This document shows positions 1 to 15,103 of a DNA stretch of 50,422 nt, piece after piece; positions within the stretch are counted from its first letter, which is position 1; each line of letters opens with the position of its first letter. The translations under genes were made by a program, and so were the position numbers. The DNA is from Deltaproteobacteria bacterium. GTDB taxonomy: Bacteria; Myxococcota_A; Polyangia; Haliangiales; Haliangiaceae. The notes beneath the pieces are model-generated. The model did no database searches and had not been told where the DNA came from. It saw nothing but the letters and a program-made list of their open reading frames with translations. The stretch is taken from positions 1 to 50,422 of the forward strand of contig JAIOQA010000467.1 of NCBI GenBank assembly GCA_021413675.1, given 5' to 3'.

Positions 1-1
1 C

Positions 2-1222
2 GGCGCCGACGCGGTGGCGGCGGGCGCGCTCGGGCGCATCGCGATCGGCGGCACGATCACGCGGATGGCGGTGCGCAACAGCCTGCGCCGGCGCGCGCGC
101 CTCGGGCTCACCCTCGGCATGCTGGCGCTGGGCGGCGCGCTGTTCCTGGCCGCGCTCGATCTCGCGACCGCGTGGACCCGCGAGACCGACGAGGTGACCA
201 CGACGCGCCACTACGCCGTCGAGCTGCGCGTGGATCGCGCGGCGCCGACGGCGCTGGCCGCGGCGCTCGCGCGCGTGCCGGGCGTGCGCGCCGCCGAAGC
301 CTGGGGCACGAGCCCGGCGGCCCTCGTGAAGGCTGGCCAGCTCGACATCGTGCGCACCTACCCCGACGGCGGCCACGGCAGCCTGCGGATCCTCGGCGTG
401 CCGGCGCGGACCGCGATGGTCTCGTTCCCGCTGCTCGCGGGCCGCTGGCTCGCGCCCGACGACACCGACGGCGTGGTCATCAACCACATGATGGCGGCGC
501 AGGCGCCCGACCTCGCGGTCGGCGGCACGCTCACGCTCGCGCTGGAGGGCGTGCCGACCACGTGGCGCGTGGTCGGCGTCGTGCGCGACGTGGGCTCGGC
601 GGCGACGGTCTACGCGTCCGATGGCGCGCTGGCGCGGGCGCTGGGCGCGCCCGACACGGCGCGGCTGTTTCGCGTGTCGATGACCACCGACGATCCCGAC
701 GCGCAGCGCGCGACCGCGGCGGCGCTCGAGCGCACCCTCGAGGACGCGGGCTACGCGGTCGACGTCGCCATCCCGCTGGCCGAGCTCCGCACCGCGATCG
801 GCGATCACATGCAGGTGCTGATCTCGACCCTGCTCGCGATGGCGGCGCTGATGGGCCTGGTCGGCGTGCTGGGCCTGGCCTCGGCGATGAGCACGAGCGT
901 GCTCGAGCGGACCCGCGAGCTGGGCGTGATGCGCGCGCTCGGCGCGACGCCGTGGACGCTGGCGCGGCTGATCGGGATCGAGGCGATCGTGATCGCGGTG
1001 CTCAGCTGGCTCGCGGCGATCGCCCTGTCGATCCCGCTGTCGGCGATCGTCGGGCGCGTGGTCGGCACGATGGCCTTCCGCACGCCGCTGCCGCTGGTGG
1101 TGCGCCCGGACGCGATCGCGGGCTGGCTCGCGATCATGCTGGGCGTGGGGCTTGTCGCGGCGATCGCGCCGGCGCGGCGCGCGATCCGCTGCGCGATCCG
1201 CGAGGCGCTCGCGACGGTGTGA
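2..1222 (+). CDS. FtsX-like ABC transporter permease, 3' part (5' end outside window)
   Basis: The frame is open from the first bases, so the start lies upstream of the window and only about 406 codons are seen. The fragment has a membrane segment near its beginning (about residues 28-52), a long extracytoplasmic domain, and three hydrophobic segments near the C-terminus (about 265-395) with the conserved 'RTRELGVMRALGA' type motif. That pattern is typical of FtsX/MacB-family permeases of lipoprotein or efflux ABC exporters. The arrangement suggests the second half of a duplicated FtsX protein, a common eight- or ten-span form. The partner ATPase is not in view. Its stop codon abuts the stop of the convergent barrel gene with no spacer. 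The family is well supported; the substrate is unknown. Confidence 0.85.
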   Translation, partial: GADAVAAGALGRIAIGGTITRMAVRNSLRRRARLGLTLGMLALGGALFLAALDLATAWTRETDEVTTTRHYAVELRVDRAAPTALAAALARVPGVRAAEAWGTSPAALVKAGQLDIVRTYPDGGHGSLRILGVPARTAMVSFPLLAGRWLAPDDTDGVVINHMMAAQAPDLAVGGTLTLALEGVPTTWRVVGVVRDVGSAATVYASDGALARALGAPDTARLFRVSMTTDDPDAQRATAAALERTLEDAGYAVDVAIPLAELRTAIGDHMQVLISTLLAMAALMGLVGVLGLASAMSTSVLERTRELGVMRALGATPWTLARLIGIEAIVIAVLSWLAAIALSIPLSAIVGRVVGTMAFRTPLPLVVRPDAIAGWLAIMLGVGLVAAIAPARRAIRCAIREALATV

Positions 1223-1759
1223 CTACAGGCCGATCGAGACGCCGGCGGTCCAGATGTCGGCGGTCGCGTCGAGCTTGGTGCGGCCCTGCTCGAGCGTGGT
1301 CGCGTGGCGGCTGTAGTCCATCCAGATCGACGCGCTGGCCAGGGCGAACTTGAGGCGGTACTCGAGGCCGAGGCCGCCGGTCCAGCCGTCGCCGGTGAGG
1401 TCGGGGGCCGCGTCACCGGCGAGCCAGGTGTGCTCGAGGCCGACGCGCACGACGCCGTCGAGGTTGGCGACCAGCGGCAGGTGGAGCTTGGCGGCGATGC
1501 CGAGCGAGTGCGCGTCGAAGCCAGCCGGGCGGCTGGCGCTGGTCAGGCCGTAGGCGTCGAACGCGCCCTCGATCGAGACCCGGCTGAGGCGCTCACCGAC
1601 GACGATGCGGCCCGAGTGGCCAGAGTCCGACGCGAGCGAGCCGCTCGAGTCGTTGACCGACGCGCTGGTGCCGATCCCGGCGCCGACGTAGCCGCCGGCG
1701 TGGGCGGCAGCGGGGACGAGGGCGAGACCGGCGACGAGGGCGAGTGCGAGCGGCTTCAT
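1223..1759 (-). CDS. Small outer-membrane beta-barrel protein
   Basis: A 178-residue protein. The chosen ATG at 1759 gives a clean Sec signal peptide (positively charged start, Ala/Leu core, cleavage near AAAHA-GG at about residue 20). The frame extends 50 codons further upstream, but that part is Arg-rich and unlike a secreted N-terminus. The mature part alternates polar and hydrophobic residues with Gly-rich turns and ends in a hydrophobic 'VSIGL'-like strand. This fits a small porin-like barrel of about eight strands inserted through the BAM pathway. No Shine-Dalgarno motif is obvious before either start. It is convergent with the permease gene. Its ligand or role cannot be told. Confidence 0.7.
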   Translation of the reverse strand: MKPLALALVAGLALVPAAAHAGGYVGAGIGTSASVNDSSGSLASDSGHSGRIVVGERLSRVSIEGAFDAYGLTSASRPAGFDAHSLGIAAKLHLPLVANLDGVVRVGLEHTWLAGDAAPDLTGDGWTGGLGLEYRLKFALASASIWMDYSRHATTLEQGRTKLDATADIWTAGVSIGL

Positions 1760-1983
1760 GGAAGGTGGCATGTGCACGGCGCATGCCGCGGCCACCCACA
1801 TCGGCAACCTCGCGAAACGCCGCGGCCGAGCGCACCGCCGTCGTGACCGGCGGTTCACACGCGGGCCGCGGCCGCTGACGACGGCGCCACACCGCGCGAC
1901 GCCGCGCACGCGCCCGTCGATCGGCGTGAATTATCCGCGCGATCAGCGCCGCGCGGCCCCTGAGCCGGCGACCTTCGGTCGCC

Positions 1984-3960
<1,977 letters not shown>

Positions 3961-3970
3961 GGGCAGGCGC

Positions 3971-5635
<1,665 letters not shown>

Positions 5636-5686
5636 GGAAGGCGCAATCTAATCGAAAGCGGCGAGGCGTGCTATCACGCCTGCACG

Positions 5687-7177
5687 ATGAAGTCGGCGCG
5701 CATGCTCGTCGGGGCCTCGGCGGCCCTGGTCTCGGTTCTGGCGGTGGCGGGATGCAAGAAGGCGGCGCCGCCCGAGGGCAGCGGTGGCTCCGCGGTCGCG
5801 AGCGCGGCCGCGCCGAGCGACGCCGCGCCGGTCGCGGCCAAGAAGGACGCCTGCGCGGGCGGCGACAAGCGCGGCCCGCTGACCTGGCGCGAGGACGACT
5901 TCGCCGGCGCCCAGGCCTGCGCCCGGCAGCGCGGCGTGCCGCTGGTCGTCGATATGTGGGCGCCGTGGTGCCACACGTGCCTGTCGATGTCGCAGTACGT
6001 GCTGACCGATCCCGCGTTCGCGCCGTTCGCCGATCGCTTCGTCTTCGTCGGCATCGACACCGATCGCGAGACCAACGCGGATGTCGTCGCGAAGCTGCCG
6101 ATCAACAACTGGCCGACCTACTTCGTGCTGTCGCCCGACGACGGCGCGGTCCAGGCCCGGTTCGTCGGCTCGGCGACCGTGCCGCAGTTCCGCGACTTCC
6201 TCGCGCAGGGCGAGGCCGGCTTCCTCGATGCGAAGGCGGGCGGCCTCGCCGCCGACGATCCGCTGCGGCTGGTGCGCGATGGCGATCGCGCGGTCATCGC
6301 CAAGGATCTGGTCGCCGCCGACGCCGCGTACACCGCCGCGCTGGCCAAGGCCCCCGCCGACTGGGCGCGCCGCCCGGACGTGCTGGTCGCGCTGATCGGC
6401 GTGAAGTACAAGCGCAGCGATCTGGTCGGCTGCGTCGACCTCGGGCTGTCGGCGATGGATCAGACCGGCAAGGCGGCCTCGGTCGCCGACTTCCTGGTCT
6501 GGGCGACCTCGTGCGCCGAGGAGCGCGCCAAGGACGATCCCGCGAAGGCCAAGGCGCTCCGCGAGCACGCGGTCGCGCGCCTCGCGTCGCTGGTCGACGA
6601 CGCGACCGCGCCGCTGTCGGTCGACGATCGGTCGGACGCGATGGCCAACCTGCGCGAGCTCCACGAGGTCCTCGGCGACAAGGCCAGGGCCCATGCGGTC
6701 GCCGAGCGCCAGCGCGCGCTGCTCGACGACGCGGCCGCGAAGGCGCCGTCGCCGATGGCCGCGAGCACCTACAACTGGCCGCGCGCCGAGGTCTACGTCT
6801 ATCTCGAGAGGCCGCTCGACCTGGTGCCGGTGCTCGAGCAGTCGGCCAAGGACCTGCCGACCGAGTACGATCCGCTGTATCGCCTGAGCTGGGTGCAGCT
6901 GAAGGCCGGCAAGCTGGATGACGCGAAGGCCAGCGCCGCGAAGGCCGCAGCGCTGGCCTACGGGCCGCGCAAGGCCAAGATCCTGGCGCTCGCGGGCGAC
7001 ATCGCGAAGGCTCAGAACGACAAGGACGGCGAGCGCGCGGCGCGGGCCGCGGTCGTCGCGCTCTACCAGGGTCTGCCGGCGGGTCAGGTCACGCCGGACG
7101 CGATCGAGAAGGCGAAGGCCGCGCTGGCCGCGGTCGATGCGCCAGCGGCGCCGGTCGCGCCGGTCGCCGCGCACTGA
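5687..7177 (+). CDS. Lipoprotein with thioredoxin domain and TPR-like repeats
   Basis: A 496-residue predicted lipoprotein. It has a signal peptide with lipobox ending at Cys23 (VAGC), then a Ser/Ala-rich tether to about residue 58. A thioredoxin-fold domain (about 65-190) follows with the active site W-C-H-T-C (Cys95, Cys98) and the cis-proline at 'NNWPTYF' (Pro143). It resembles the C-terminal domain of DsbD and similar periplasmic reductases. Residues from about 205 to 480 are helical repeats of TPR type. A role in handling disulfides or cytochrome/lipoprotein cysteines in the periplasm is likely but the client is unknown. The ATG at 5687 is chosen because it starts the signal peptide; the frame upstream runs into antisense lysS. 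It is divergent from lysS across 51 bases. Confidence 0.85.
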   Translation: MKSARMLVGASAALVSVLAVAGCKKAAPPEGSGGSAVASAAAPSDAAPVAAKKDACAGGDKRGPLTWREDDFAGAQACARQRGVPLVVDMWAPWCHTCLSMSQYVLTDPAFAPFADRFVFVGIDTDRETNADVVAKLPINNWPTYFVLSPDDGAVQARFVGSATVPQFRDFLAQGEAGFLDAKAGGLAADDPLRLVRDGDRAVIAKDLVAADAAYTAALAKAPADWARRPDVLVALIGVKYKRSDLVGCVDLGLSAMDQTGKAASVADFLVWATSCAEERAKDDPAKAKALREHAVARLASLVDDATAPLSVDDRSDAMANLRELHEVLGDKARAHAVAERQRALLDDAAAKAPSPMAASTYNWPRAEVYVYLERPLDLVPVLEQSAKDLPTEYDPLYRLSWVQLKAGKLDDAKASAAKAAALAYGPRKAKILALAGDIAKAQNDKDGERAARAAVVALYQGLPAGQVTPDAIEKAKAALAAVDAPAAPVAPVAAH

Positions 7178-7341
7178 CCGTGCCGGCCGCTGCCACCTGG
7201 TGAAATCCCGTCGCGAACAGCGGTTGGCGGTGGCCGGGCGCGGGCGTTGACACCAGCTCCGGTGGTCACGCGGAACCCGACGAGATCACGGGACCGCGCT
7301 GGCAAGATCGGGTCGGTCCGGCGCTTGCTGAGTGCGTCGCC

Positions 7342-8268
7342 ATGGTCCGCACCTGGCTCTCCGCTTCGCTTCTCGCTGCTTCCGTTCTCCTCGCCACACC
7401 CGCGCTGGCGCAGCCCGCCGATGCCCCGGCCGATGGCGTGCTGGTCGCGCCGGAGACGCCCGCGCCCACCGAGCAGGCCGCCGACGCCGAGGTCGCCCCG
7501 GCCGACGCGCCCGCGGCCCCGCCGATCGCAGTCGCCCCGCCCGCGCCGATCGCCGCGCCAGGCGCGGTCGCGATGCTCCCGCCGCCCCCGCCGCCGGGGC
7601 CGGCGTACGCGGGCTCCGACGACGCCAACTCGGGGCGCGCGTGGATGATGCCGACGGCGCTGTCGTCGAAGGCCGGCACCTGGTCGTTCACCGACTACGA
7701 GCTGGTCCTGATGGGTGCGTCGTACGCGCTGACCGATGACTTCTCGATCTCGGCCGGCACGATGGTGCCCATCGCCGAGGACCAGCCGTTGATCGGGACG
7801 CTGAACGCCAAGGTGCGCATCGTCCACACCGCGCGCACCCACGTCGCGCTGCAGGCCGGCCTCCTGTTCGCCGCCGACGGCGACGGGGGCGACGACGCGG
7901 CGATGGCGGGCAACGCCGGCGCGGTCGCCACGTTCTGTGGCGACGACGTCTGCAGCTCGCACGCGAGCGTGTACGTGGGTACCGTGATCGCGCAGGTCGG
8001 CGACGCCGAGAAGGAGGCCCTGCTGGTCGCGAGCGGCGAGGTGACCGCGCGGCTCGGCGCCAGCGTCAAGGGCGTGGTCGAGCTCGACCTCGGCAGGTCG
8101 CGCGACGGCAGCGTCGAGACCGGCGTCCTGGCCTGGTACGGCCTGCGCTTTCACAGCGCGCAGATCGGCGTCGATGTCGGCTTCGCGAAGCCGATCAACC
8201 CCGACACCGACGGCGAGTTCCCGATCGGCGTGCCGTGGGTGAACTTCCAGTACCGCGGCCTGCGCTGA
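7342..8268 (+). CDS. Secreted barrel-like protein with Pro/Ala-rich linker
   Basis: A 308-residue protein with a clear Sec signal peptide ending near ALA-QP (residue 24). A Pro/Ala/Asp linker runs to about residue 90. The rest, about 210 residues, has alternating hydrophobic/polar strands with short turns and a final aromatic strand ('VNFQYRGLR'), as expected for an outer-membrane barrel. The N-terminal linker before a barrel is a style common in this phylum. No catalytic motif is visible and the function is not recognised. The ATG at 7342 directly precedes the signal peptide; 164 bases upstream separate it from the thioredoxin lipoprotein, so it may have its own promoter. Confidence 0.65.
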   Translation: MVRTWLSASLLAASVLLATPALAQPADAPADGVLVAPETPAPTEQAADAEVAPADAPAAPPIAVAPPAPIAAPGAVAMLPPPPPPGPAYAGSDDANSGRAWMMPTALSSKAGTWSFTDYELVLMGASYALTDDFSISAGTMVPIAEDQPLIGTLNAKVRIVHTARTHVALQAGLLFAADGDGGDDAAMAGNAGAVATFCGDDVCSSHASVYVGTVIAQVGDAEKEALLVASGEVTARLGASVKGVVELDLGRSRDGSVETGVLAWYGLRFHSAQIGVDVGFAKPINPDTDGEFPIGVPWVNFQYRGLR

Positions 8269-8323
8269 CCGCCGAGCGCGGACCGCGCGGCAACTTCGGT
8301 CGCGCAGGATCGACACCCGTGGG

Positions 8324-9088
8324 ATGGCCCCCGACCGCACCTCGACCGATGTCCCGATCCGTGACTCGCTGGAATTCCGCCAGCCCCCGCCCCCGCAGCG
8401 CCGGTCTCGGCGGCAGCGTGAAGCCCGTGACGCCGCGCCGGTGCCAACCAGCTATCGGCGCGCCGTGACGCTCGGCGGCAGCGTGTGCGTCATCGCGTGG
8501 TTCACGATCCGGATGATGCGCGCATCCGCGCCATCGAGCGGCGCGCCGCCGACACCACCGCCACCGATCCCGGCGGGCGCCTCGGAAGCGGCGCTCCGCC
8601 GGCACTACGGTCTGGTCGCCCGCCCGCGGTTCGAGGCGTTCGAGGTCAGCGATGGCGTGGGACGGATGTCGATCACCCTGCCCGCCGAGCCGCAGATCGA
8701 GGCCCAGATCATCACCGACCGCGGCGCGCGCACGTTCGTCACCGCCGCGACCGTCCGCGATGGCGGGCGCGTGATCAGCGGCGGCGTGATCGCGTTCGCC
8801 GACGACGGCCCCTTCGACGGCATGGAGGTCGCCGAGACGTTAGCGCGCGCGTCGGAGACCCAGCTCCACGGCGCGATCGAGCGCGACGAGGTCGCCACGC
8901 TCGCTGGCCTGCCCGCGCGCGTCGTGGAGATCGCCTTGCCCGAGCACCGCCGGTTGCTCAGCTGGTACGTCGCCGACGCCGCGAACGCGTGCGGCTACCA
9001 GATCGCGTGCGTGGACCGTGACACCGACGACCTCCGGCACGCCTGCACCGCGATCGCGCAGTCGCTCACGATCGCGCCGCTCCGGTGA
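8324..9088 (+). CDS. Single-span membrane-anchored protein of unknown function
   Basis: A 254-residue protein with a charged N-terminus, one probable membrane segment (about 48-65), a short Pro-rich spacer, then a soluble domain of about 165 residues presumably on the outer face. The soluble part has the look of small periplasmic domains of the PsbP/DUF1795 type ('ITLPAEPQIEAQ...', 'GLPARVVEIALP', final paired helices), but this is only a resemblance. The start is uncertain: GTG at 8465 would begin directly at the membrane segment. Codons before 8465 are less GC-biased at the third position than those after, which slightly favours the later start. Confidence 0.6.
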   Translation: MAPDRTSTDVPIRDSLEFRQPPPPQRRSRRQREARDAAPVPTSYRRAVTLGGSVCVIAWFTIRMMRASAPSSGAPPTPPPPIPAGASEAALRRHYGLVARPRFEAFEVSDGVGRMSITLPAEPQIEAQIITDRGARTFVTAATVRDGGRVISGGVIAFADDGPFDGMEVAETLARASETQLHGAIERDEVATLAGLPARVVEIALPEHRRLLSWYVADAANACGYQIACVDRDTDDLRHACTAIAQSLTIAPLR

Positions 9089-9179
9089 CGCGCGGCGCGC
9101 GCGTGCGCGGCCTGACTGCCCGGTCGAAGTGCGCAGACAGCCCGCGCGCCGCGAACCCGGGGGACCCGTCGTTCTCGTC

Positions 9180-9207
9180 GCTTGGCGCGGGCACGTCGGT
9201 TGCTGTG
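9180..9207 (+). repeat. Direct repeat copy 1 (duplicated lipoprotein leader)
   Basis: A 28-base block matching 9759-9786 with a single mismatch. It includes a perfect 22-base core beginning cgcgggcacgtcgg. Less exact similarity extends upstream of both copies. The second copy lies just before the start codon of the intact lipoprotein gene, so this copy marks the leader of a duplicated gene. Confidence 0.85.
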
Positions 9208-9251
9208 CCCAGATCGCGTCGCCCTCGATCAGGACTTTCGGCCGCTCGCGT

Positions 9252-9698
9252 TACACCAACCTGCCTGCCGGCGTCACGCGCGTCCTCTTCAGCTATGCGG
9301 CCCCTGATGGCGAAGGGCCCCTGGCGTCGGCTACCCTCGACGTGACCGGGAGCTCCACGGTCGGCTCGGTGACCACCGCGACCGCGGCGACCGCCACGAT
9401 CGTCAGCCTCTTCACCGGCCCCGAGGCTGCACAGCAGGGCATCCAGACCAGGGTCGCCGGCAGCGCCCCCACGTACACCGTCGACGTCGGCGCCTCGCTG
9501 TTGCCGTAGATCGGCCAGCCGACGTTCACCCTCGCGACCCGGACGATCGATGCGCCGCTCGCGGGGCCGAGCACGTCGACGCCCGATATCGCGTACACGT
9601 TGCTCAGCTACCTGCGCGGCCAGGAACGCTTCGCCTGGACCGTGGTCAGTCGCAACCTCGATCACGTGGTGTTGCCGACCCTGCCGGCGAACGCAGAC
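9252..9698 (+). pseudogene. 3' remnant of a paralogue of the downstream lipoprotein gene
   Basis: Translation of this stretch aligns without gaps over 85 residues to the downstream lipoprotein at 9796-11124. Shared landmarks are an initial 'Y..(L/V)PA', then 'VDVGASLLP' against 'LDVGAALLP'. After an in-frame TAG (9507-9509), where the intact gene has a Trp codon, homology continues in the same frame: 'RFAWTVV' against 'TFEWTVV', and 'DHVVLPTLPA' against 'ADVRLPALPD'. The signal peptide and first half are missing; the preceding sequence is instead a copy of the intact gene's leader (9180-9207). This is a tandem gene duplication whose first copy lost its 5' half and gained a stop. The gene-free stretch 9089-9795 is explained by it. 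Confidence 0.85.
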
Positions 9699-9758
9699 TG
9701 CGCTTACACATCGTGTGCGCACCGGCCGCAGCGCGAACGACGGCCTGGAGTTCTGGCG

Positions 9759-9786
9759 GCTTGCCGCGGGCACGTCGGTTGCTGTG
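9759..9786 (+). repeat. Direct repeat copy 2 (leader of intact lipoprotein gene)
   Basis: Second copy of the 28-base block at 9180-9207, 579 bases downstream, ending nine bases before the ATG at 9796. It probably carries part of the untranslated leader of the intact gene. Confidence 0.85.
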
Positions 9787-9795
9787 TCTCCGATC

Positions 9796-11124
9796 ATGCC
9801 GCCCATCCACTCCGCTCCCTGGCGCGCCAGCGCTGCCCTCTTGTCGCTCGCGATCGCTGCCGCAGGATGTGGCGACGATCTCGCCTCTGGAACCGACGCC
9901 GGCGGTGAGCCACCGGCCGACGCGACGCCCTCGGCGCGCGGCACCGTCACGGTCGCCGTCGTCGACCCGGCGACCGGCGCGCCCGAGGTCGGCGCAGCGG
10001 TCGTGTTCGCGGATCCCGACGGCGCGATCGCGGCCCGGGTGGTCACCAACAGCGATGGCCGGGCCCACGCCCAGGTGCTGCCCGGCGGCGCGGTCACGGC
10101 GGTCGTCACCCACGGCGCCGCGACCTGGCTCGAGACCGTCACCGCGATCGAACCGGGCGATGATCTCGTGCTCGACCGCGTCCGCCCGTATCGCGATCCG
10201 CGGCCGGTCGGCACCTTCGGCGTCACGTACCCCGACCACCCGGACGCGGCGTCGTACACGTTCCACACGTCGTGCCCCGGCGGCGACTTCGCCCCGGGCG
10301 AGCCGGTCGTCATGACGCTGCACGCTGCCTGCAAGCGCGGCGTCATGGACGTGCTGCTGATCGCCAACGACGCCGCGCACGCGCCGGTCGCGTACCTCGA
10401 TCAGCGCGGCGTCGAGTACGTCGCCGACGGATCGATCGCCCTCACCGGTCCGTGGCAACCGCTGCGCTCGGTCACCGCGACCTACGCCCACGTGCCCGCC
10501 GCGATCGCCTCGATCAGGGCGGTGCGCGCGGTGCCCGACCGACTGGGCTACACGCGCGGCGTCGACCTCGCCGCGCCGCACGCCACGGCGACGGCGACGT
10601 TCGCGGCGGTGCTGGGCGCGTCCGCCTGGATGCGCTCGGAGCTCCGCAGTGACGCCGGGAGCCGCCAGCTGATCGAGGCGCGCCTCGACGGGGTCGCCCA
10701 GGACTACGCGCTCGACGTCGGCGCGGCGCTCTTGCCCTGGGTCCGCGAGCCCGTGTTCGACCCGGCGACCGGCGCCTTCGCGATCGCCAGCGACGGCGAC
10801 GCGACCGCCGACGGCGCGCTCGCGGCGATCACCTACGCGCGCGGCGACCGGACGTTCGAGTGGACGGTGGTCGCGCCCGATCTCGCGGACGTGCGCCTGC
10901 CCGCGCTACCCGACGAGCTCGCGGCGCTCGCGCCCGCAGCGGGCGACGCGCTCGACGCGCCGGGCGCGGCCCTGCTCGAGTCCAACGCGCTGGCCGACTA
11001 CGCCGCGCTCCGCCGCGGGCTCGGCGACCTCGACGAGTGGTTCGCGACCCGCGGCCGTGCCTCGCGCGTGCGGATCAGCAGCTCGCCCCGGATGCCCGCG
11101 GCGGCGAAGGCGCTCGCCGACTAG
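9796..11124 (+). CDS. Large lipoprotein with carboxypeptidase-regulatory-like domain
   Basis: A 442-residue predicted lipoprotein. The signal peptide ends in a lipobox at 'AAAGC' (Cys about 23), followed by an Asp/Gly/Pro-rich tether. Residues about 45-125 look like a small beta-sandwich of the carboxypeptidase-regulatory or Ig-like type ('GTVTVAVVDPATGAPEVGAAVVF', 'TNSDGRAHAQVLPG'). The remainder is beta-rich and unfamiliar. It is probably displayed on the outer membrane. ATG 9796 is used because it opens the signal peptide; the frame extends further up only through the pseudogene region. A decayed paralogue lies directly upstream. Function unknown. Confidence 0.8.
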   Translation: MPPIHSAPWRASAALLSLAIAAAGCGDDLASGTDAGGEPPADATPSARGTVTVAVVDPATGAPEVGAAVVFADPDGAIAARVVTNSDGRAHAQVLPGGAVTAVVTHGAATWLETVTAIEPGDDLVLDRVRPYRDPRPVGTFGVTYPDHPDAASYTFHTSCPGGDFAPGEPVVMTLHAACKRGVMDVLLIANDAAHAPVAYLDQRGVEYVADGSIALTGPWQPLRSVTATYAHVPAAIASIRAVRAVPDRLGYTRGVDLAAPHATATATFAAVLGASAWMRSELRSDAGSRQLIEARLDGVAQDYALDVGAALLPWVREPVFDPATGAFAIASDGDATADGALAAITYARGDRTFEWTVVAPDLADVRLPALPDELAALAPAAGDALDAPGAALLESNALADYAALRRGLGDLDEWFATRGRASRVRISSSPRMPAAAKALAD

Positions 11125-11137
11125 CGGCGCGCCCCGC

Positions 11138-11138
<1 letters not shown>
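11123..11138. terminator. Possible short hairpin between convergent genes
   Basis: Arms agcgg (11123-11127) and ccgct (11134-11138) with a six-base loop lie exactly between the stops of the lipoprotein gene and gcvP. It could terminate both, but the stem is short and there is no T-tract. Confidence 0.3.
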
Positions 11139-13823
<2,685 letters not shown>

Positions 13824-13946
13824 GGCCGGGACCCTAGCACGCCGGAGTGATCCGCCAGATGGGCGGAGAGATGTCGCGCGCATGTCGCGCGCTGGCAGGA
13901 CAAACTGACGCAGCGGTTGGGCCAGCGGGCCGTCGACGGATCGGGC

Positions 13947-14456
13947 CTACGGGTCGACCAGGAACGTGAAGTAGCGCTCGGGCAGGTCGGCCAGCGTCAT
14001 CGCGCCGCCGCACTCCGGGCAGCGCAGGGTCGGCGGCTTCATCGCGCGCAGCGCGTCGCCGTAGGCGTCGACCGGGACCAGCATCGCGGCGTCGAGCCCG
14101 CAGGCGTCGCAGAGGTACGGCACGTGGACCGAGGCGATCTGCACGCCGGCGCGCGCCGCCGGGATCATGTTGAGCTGGCTGACGATCGGCTCGGAGCAGG
14201 CCTCGAGCACGACCTTGGTGCCGTGATCGACCAGCCCGCGCATCAGGCGGATCCAGTCGCGCACGCCGATCGAGTTGATGAACGCGACGCCGGCCGAGTC
14301 GATGACGAGCTCGCGCGCGGCGAGGGTCGGCACCAGCGCGTCGAGGTGGGCGCTCTCGTCGATGCGCCCGACCAGGCTCACCCGCCGCATGGTCGCGTCG
14401 CCCTCGATCGTGACCTCGAGCTTGCCCCGCACCAGCGTCTCGCCCGTCGTGGTCAT
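13947..14456 (-). CDS. STAS-domain protein with four C-terminal cysteines
   Basis: A 169-residue protein. Residues about 10-112 form a STAS (anti-sigma-factor antagonist) domain; the loop 'AFINSIGVRDW' places Ser62 where SpoIIAA has its phosphorylated serine. The C-terminal 55 residues carry two Cys pairs (Cys116/Cys119 in 'YLCDACG', Cys146/Cys149 in 'LRCPECG'), most simply a zinc ribbon, which is not a usual STAS appendage. The start overlaps the stop of the GHKL ATPase gene by four bases (ATGA), so the two are translationally coupled. The likely role is a partner-switch module controlling a sigma factor or phosphatase, possibly sensing metal or redox through the cysteines; the target is not in view. 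Confidence 0.8.
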   Translation of the reverse strand: MTTTGETLVRGKLEVTIEGDATMRRVSLVGRIDESAHLDALVPTLAARELVIDSAGVAFINSIGVRDWIRLMRGLVDHGTKVVLEACSEPIVSQLNMIPAARAGVQIASVHVPYLCDACGLDAAMLVPVDAYGDALRAMKPPTLRCPECGGAMTLADLPERYFTFLVDP

Positions 14457-15085
14457 CGCCGCCCTCCGTGCAGGTGCACCGAACCGGTGCGCGCCAGCTC
14501 GGTGGCGCGGTGGCGCAGCTCGATCAGCGCGATCGCGCGAGTCGACGCGCCCGGCTCGACCGCGACGTGGAGTCGCTGGGCGCAGGCGTGGACCAGGGAC
14601 AGGCCCATGCCGCCCGCGTCCTCGCTGACGGTGCCGCGCACGCCGGCCGCGAGGCTCGGCCCGAGCGCCCCGAGATCCAGCGAGCCCCACTGGTCCTCGA
14701 CGGCGATCGCGAGGTACCGCGCATCCGAGGCCCAGGCCAGCTCGACCCGGTCGCGCCCGGTGAGCGCGCGGCCGCGGTCGCGCGGATCCTTGGCGCGGAA
14801 GTGCACGCCGGCGCCGTCGATCGGGCCGGCGAAGATCGCGTTCGACAGCAGCTCGTCGGCGATGACGCTGGCGAGCGACGCGACGCGATCGGTCAGGCCC
14901 ATCGCGACGGTGTCCTTGACCAGCGCGGCGACCGCGGCCTCGCGATCGCTGGCGTCGTCGAGCTCGGCGCGGGTGATCGCCGCGCCGGGCAGGAGCAGGC
15001 CCGCGGTGGTCGGCGCGATCGCGCCGCTCAGGCAGGCCAGCACCGCGTAAAGCTCCTCGGCGAGCAGCGGCGCGGGCTGGGTCAC
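14453..15085 (-). CDS. GHKL-type ATPase / anti-sigma regulatory kinase-like protein
   Basis: A 210-residue soluble protein starting at GTG 15085. The HATPase signature is visible: N-box 'DELLSNAI' (about 107-114), G1-like 'VEDQWGSLD' (about 148-156) and G2 'GGMGLSLV' (about 173-180). There is no dimerisation histidine domain, which fits RsbW/SpoIIAB-like serine kinases or related ATPases rather than classical sensor kinases. It overlaps the STAS gene, the expected antagonist, by four bases. The short REC-like gene ends 18 bases before its start. The family call is good; whether it phosphorylates the STAS serine is inferred. Confidence 0.8.
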   Translation of the reverse strand: MTQPAPLLAEELYAVLACLSGAIAPTTAGLLLPGAAITRAELDDASDREAAVAALVKDTVAMGLTDRVASLASVIADELLSNAIFAGPIDGAGVHFRAKDPRDRGRALTGRDRVELAWASDARYLAIAVEDQWGSLDLGALGPSLAAGVRGTVSEDAGGMGLSLVHACAQRLHVAVEPGASTRAIALIELRHRATELARTGSVHLHGGRR

Positions 15086-15103
15086 GACGTGGCGCCAGCC
15101 GGC

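Noticed and set aside
7247..7275. TTGACA upstream of the 7342 gene as a promoter
   Set aside because: No TATAAT-like hexamer lies 16-18 bases downstream; that position is GC-rich.
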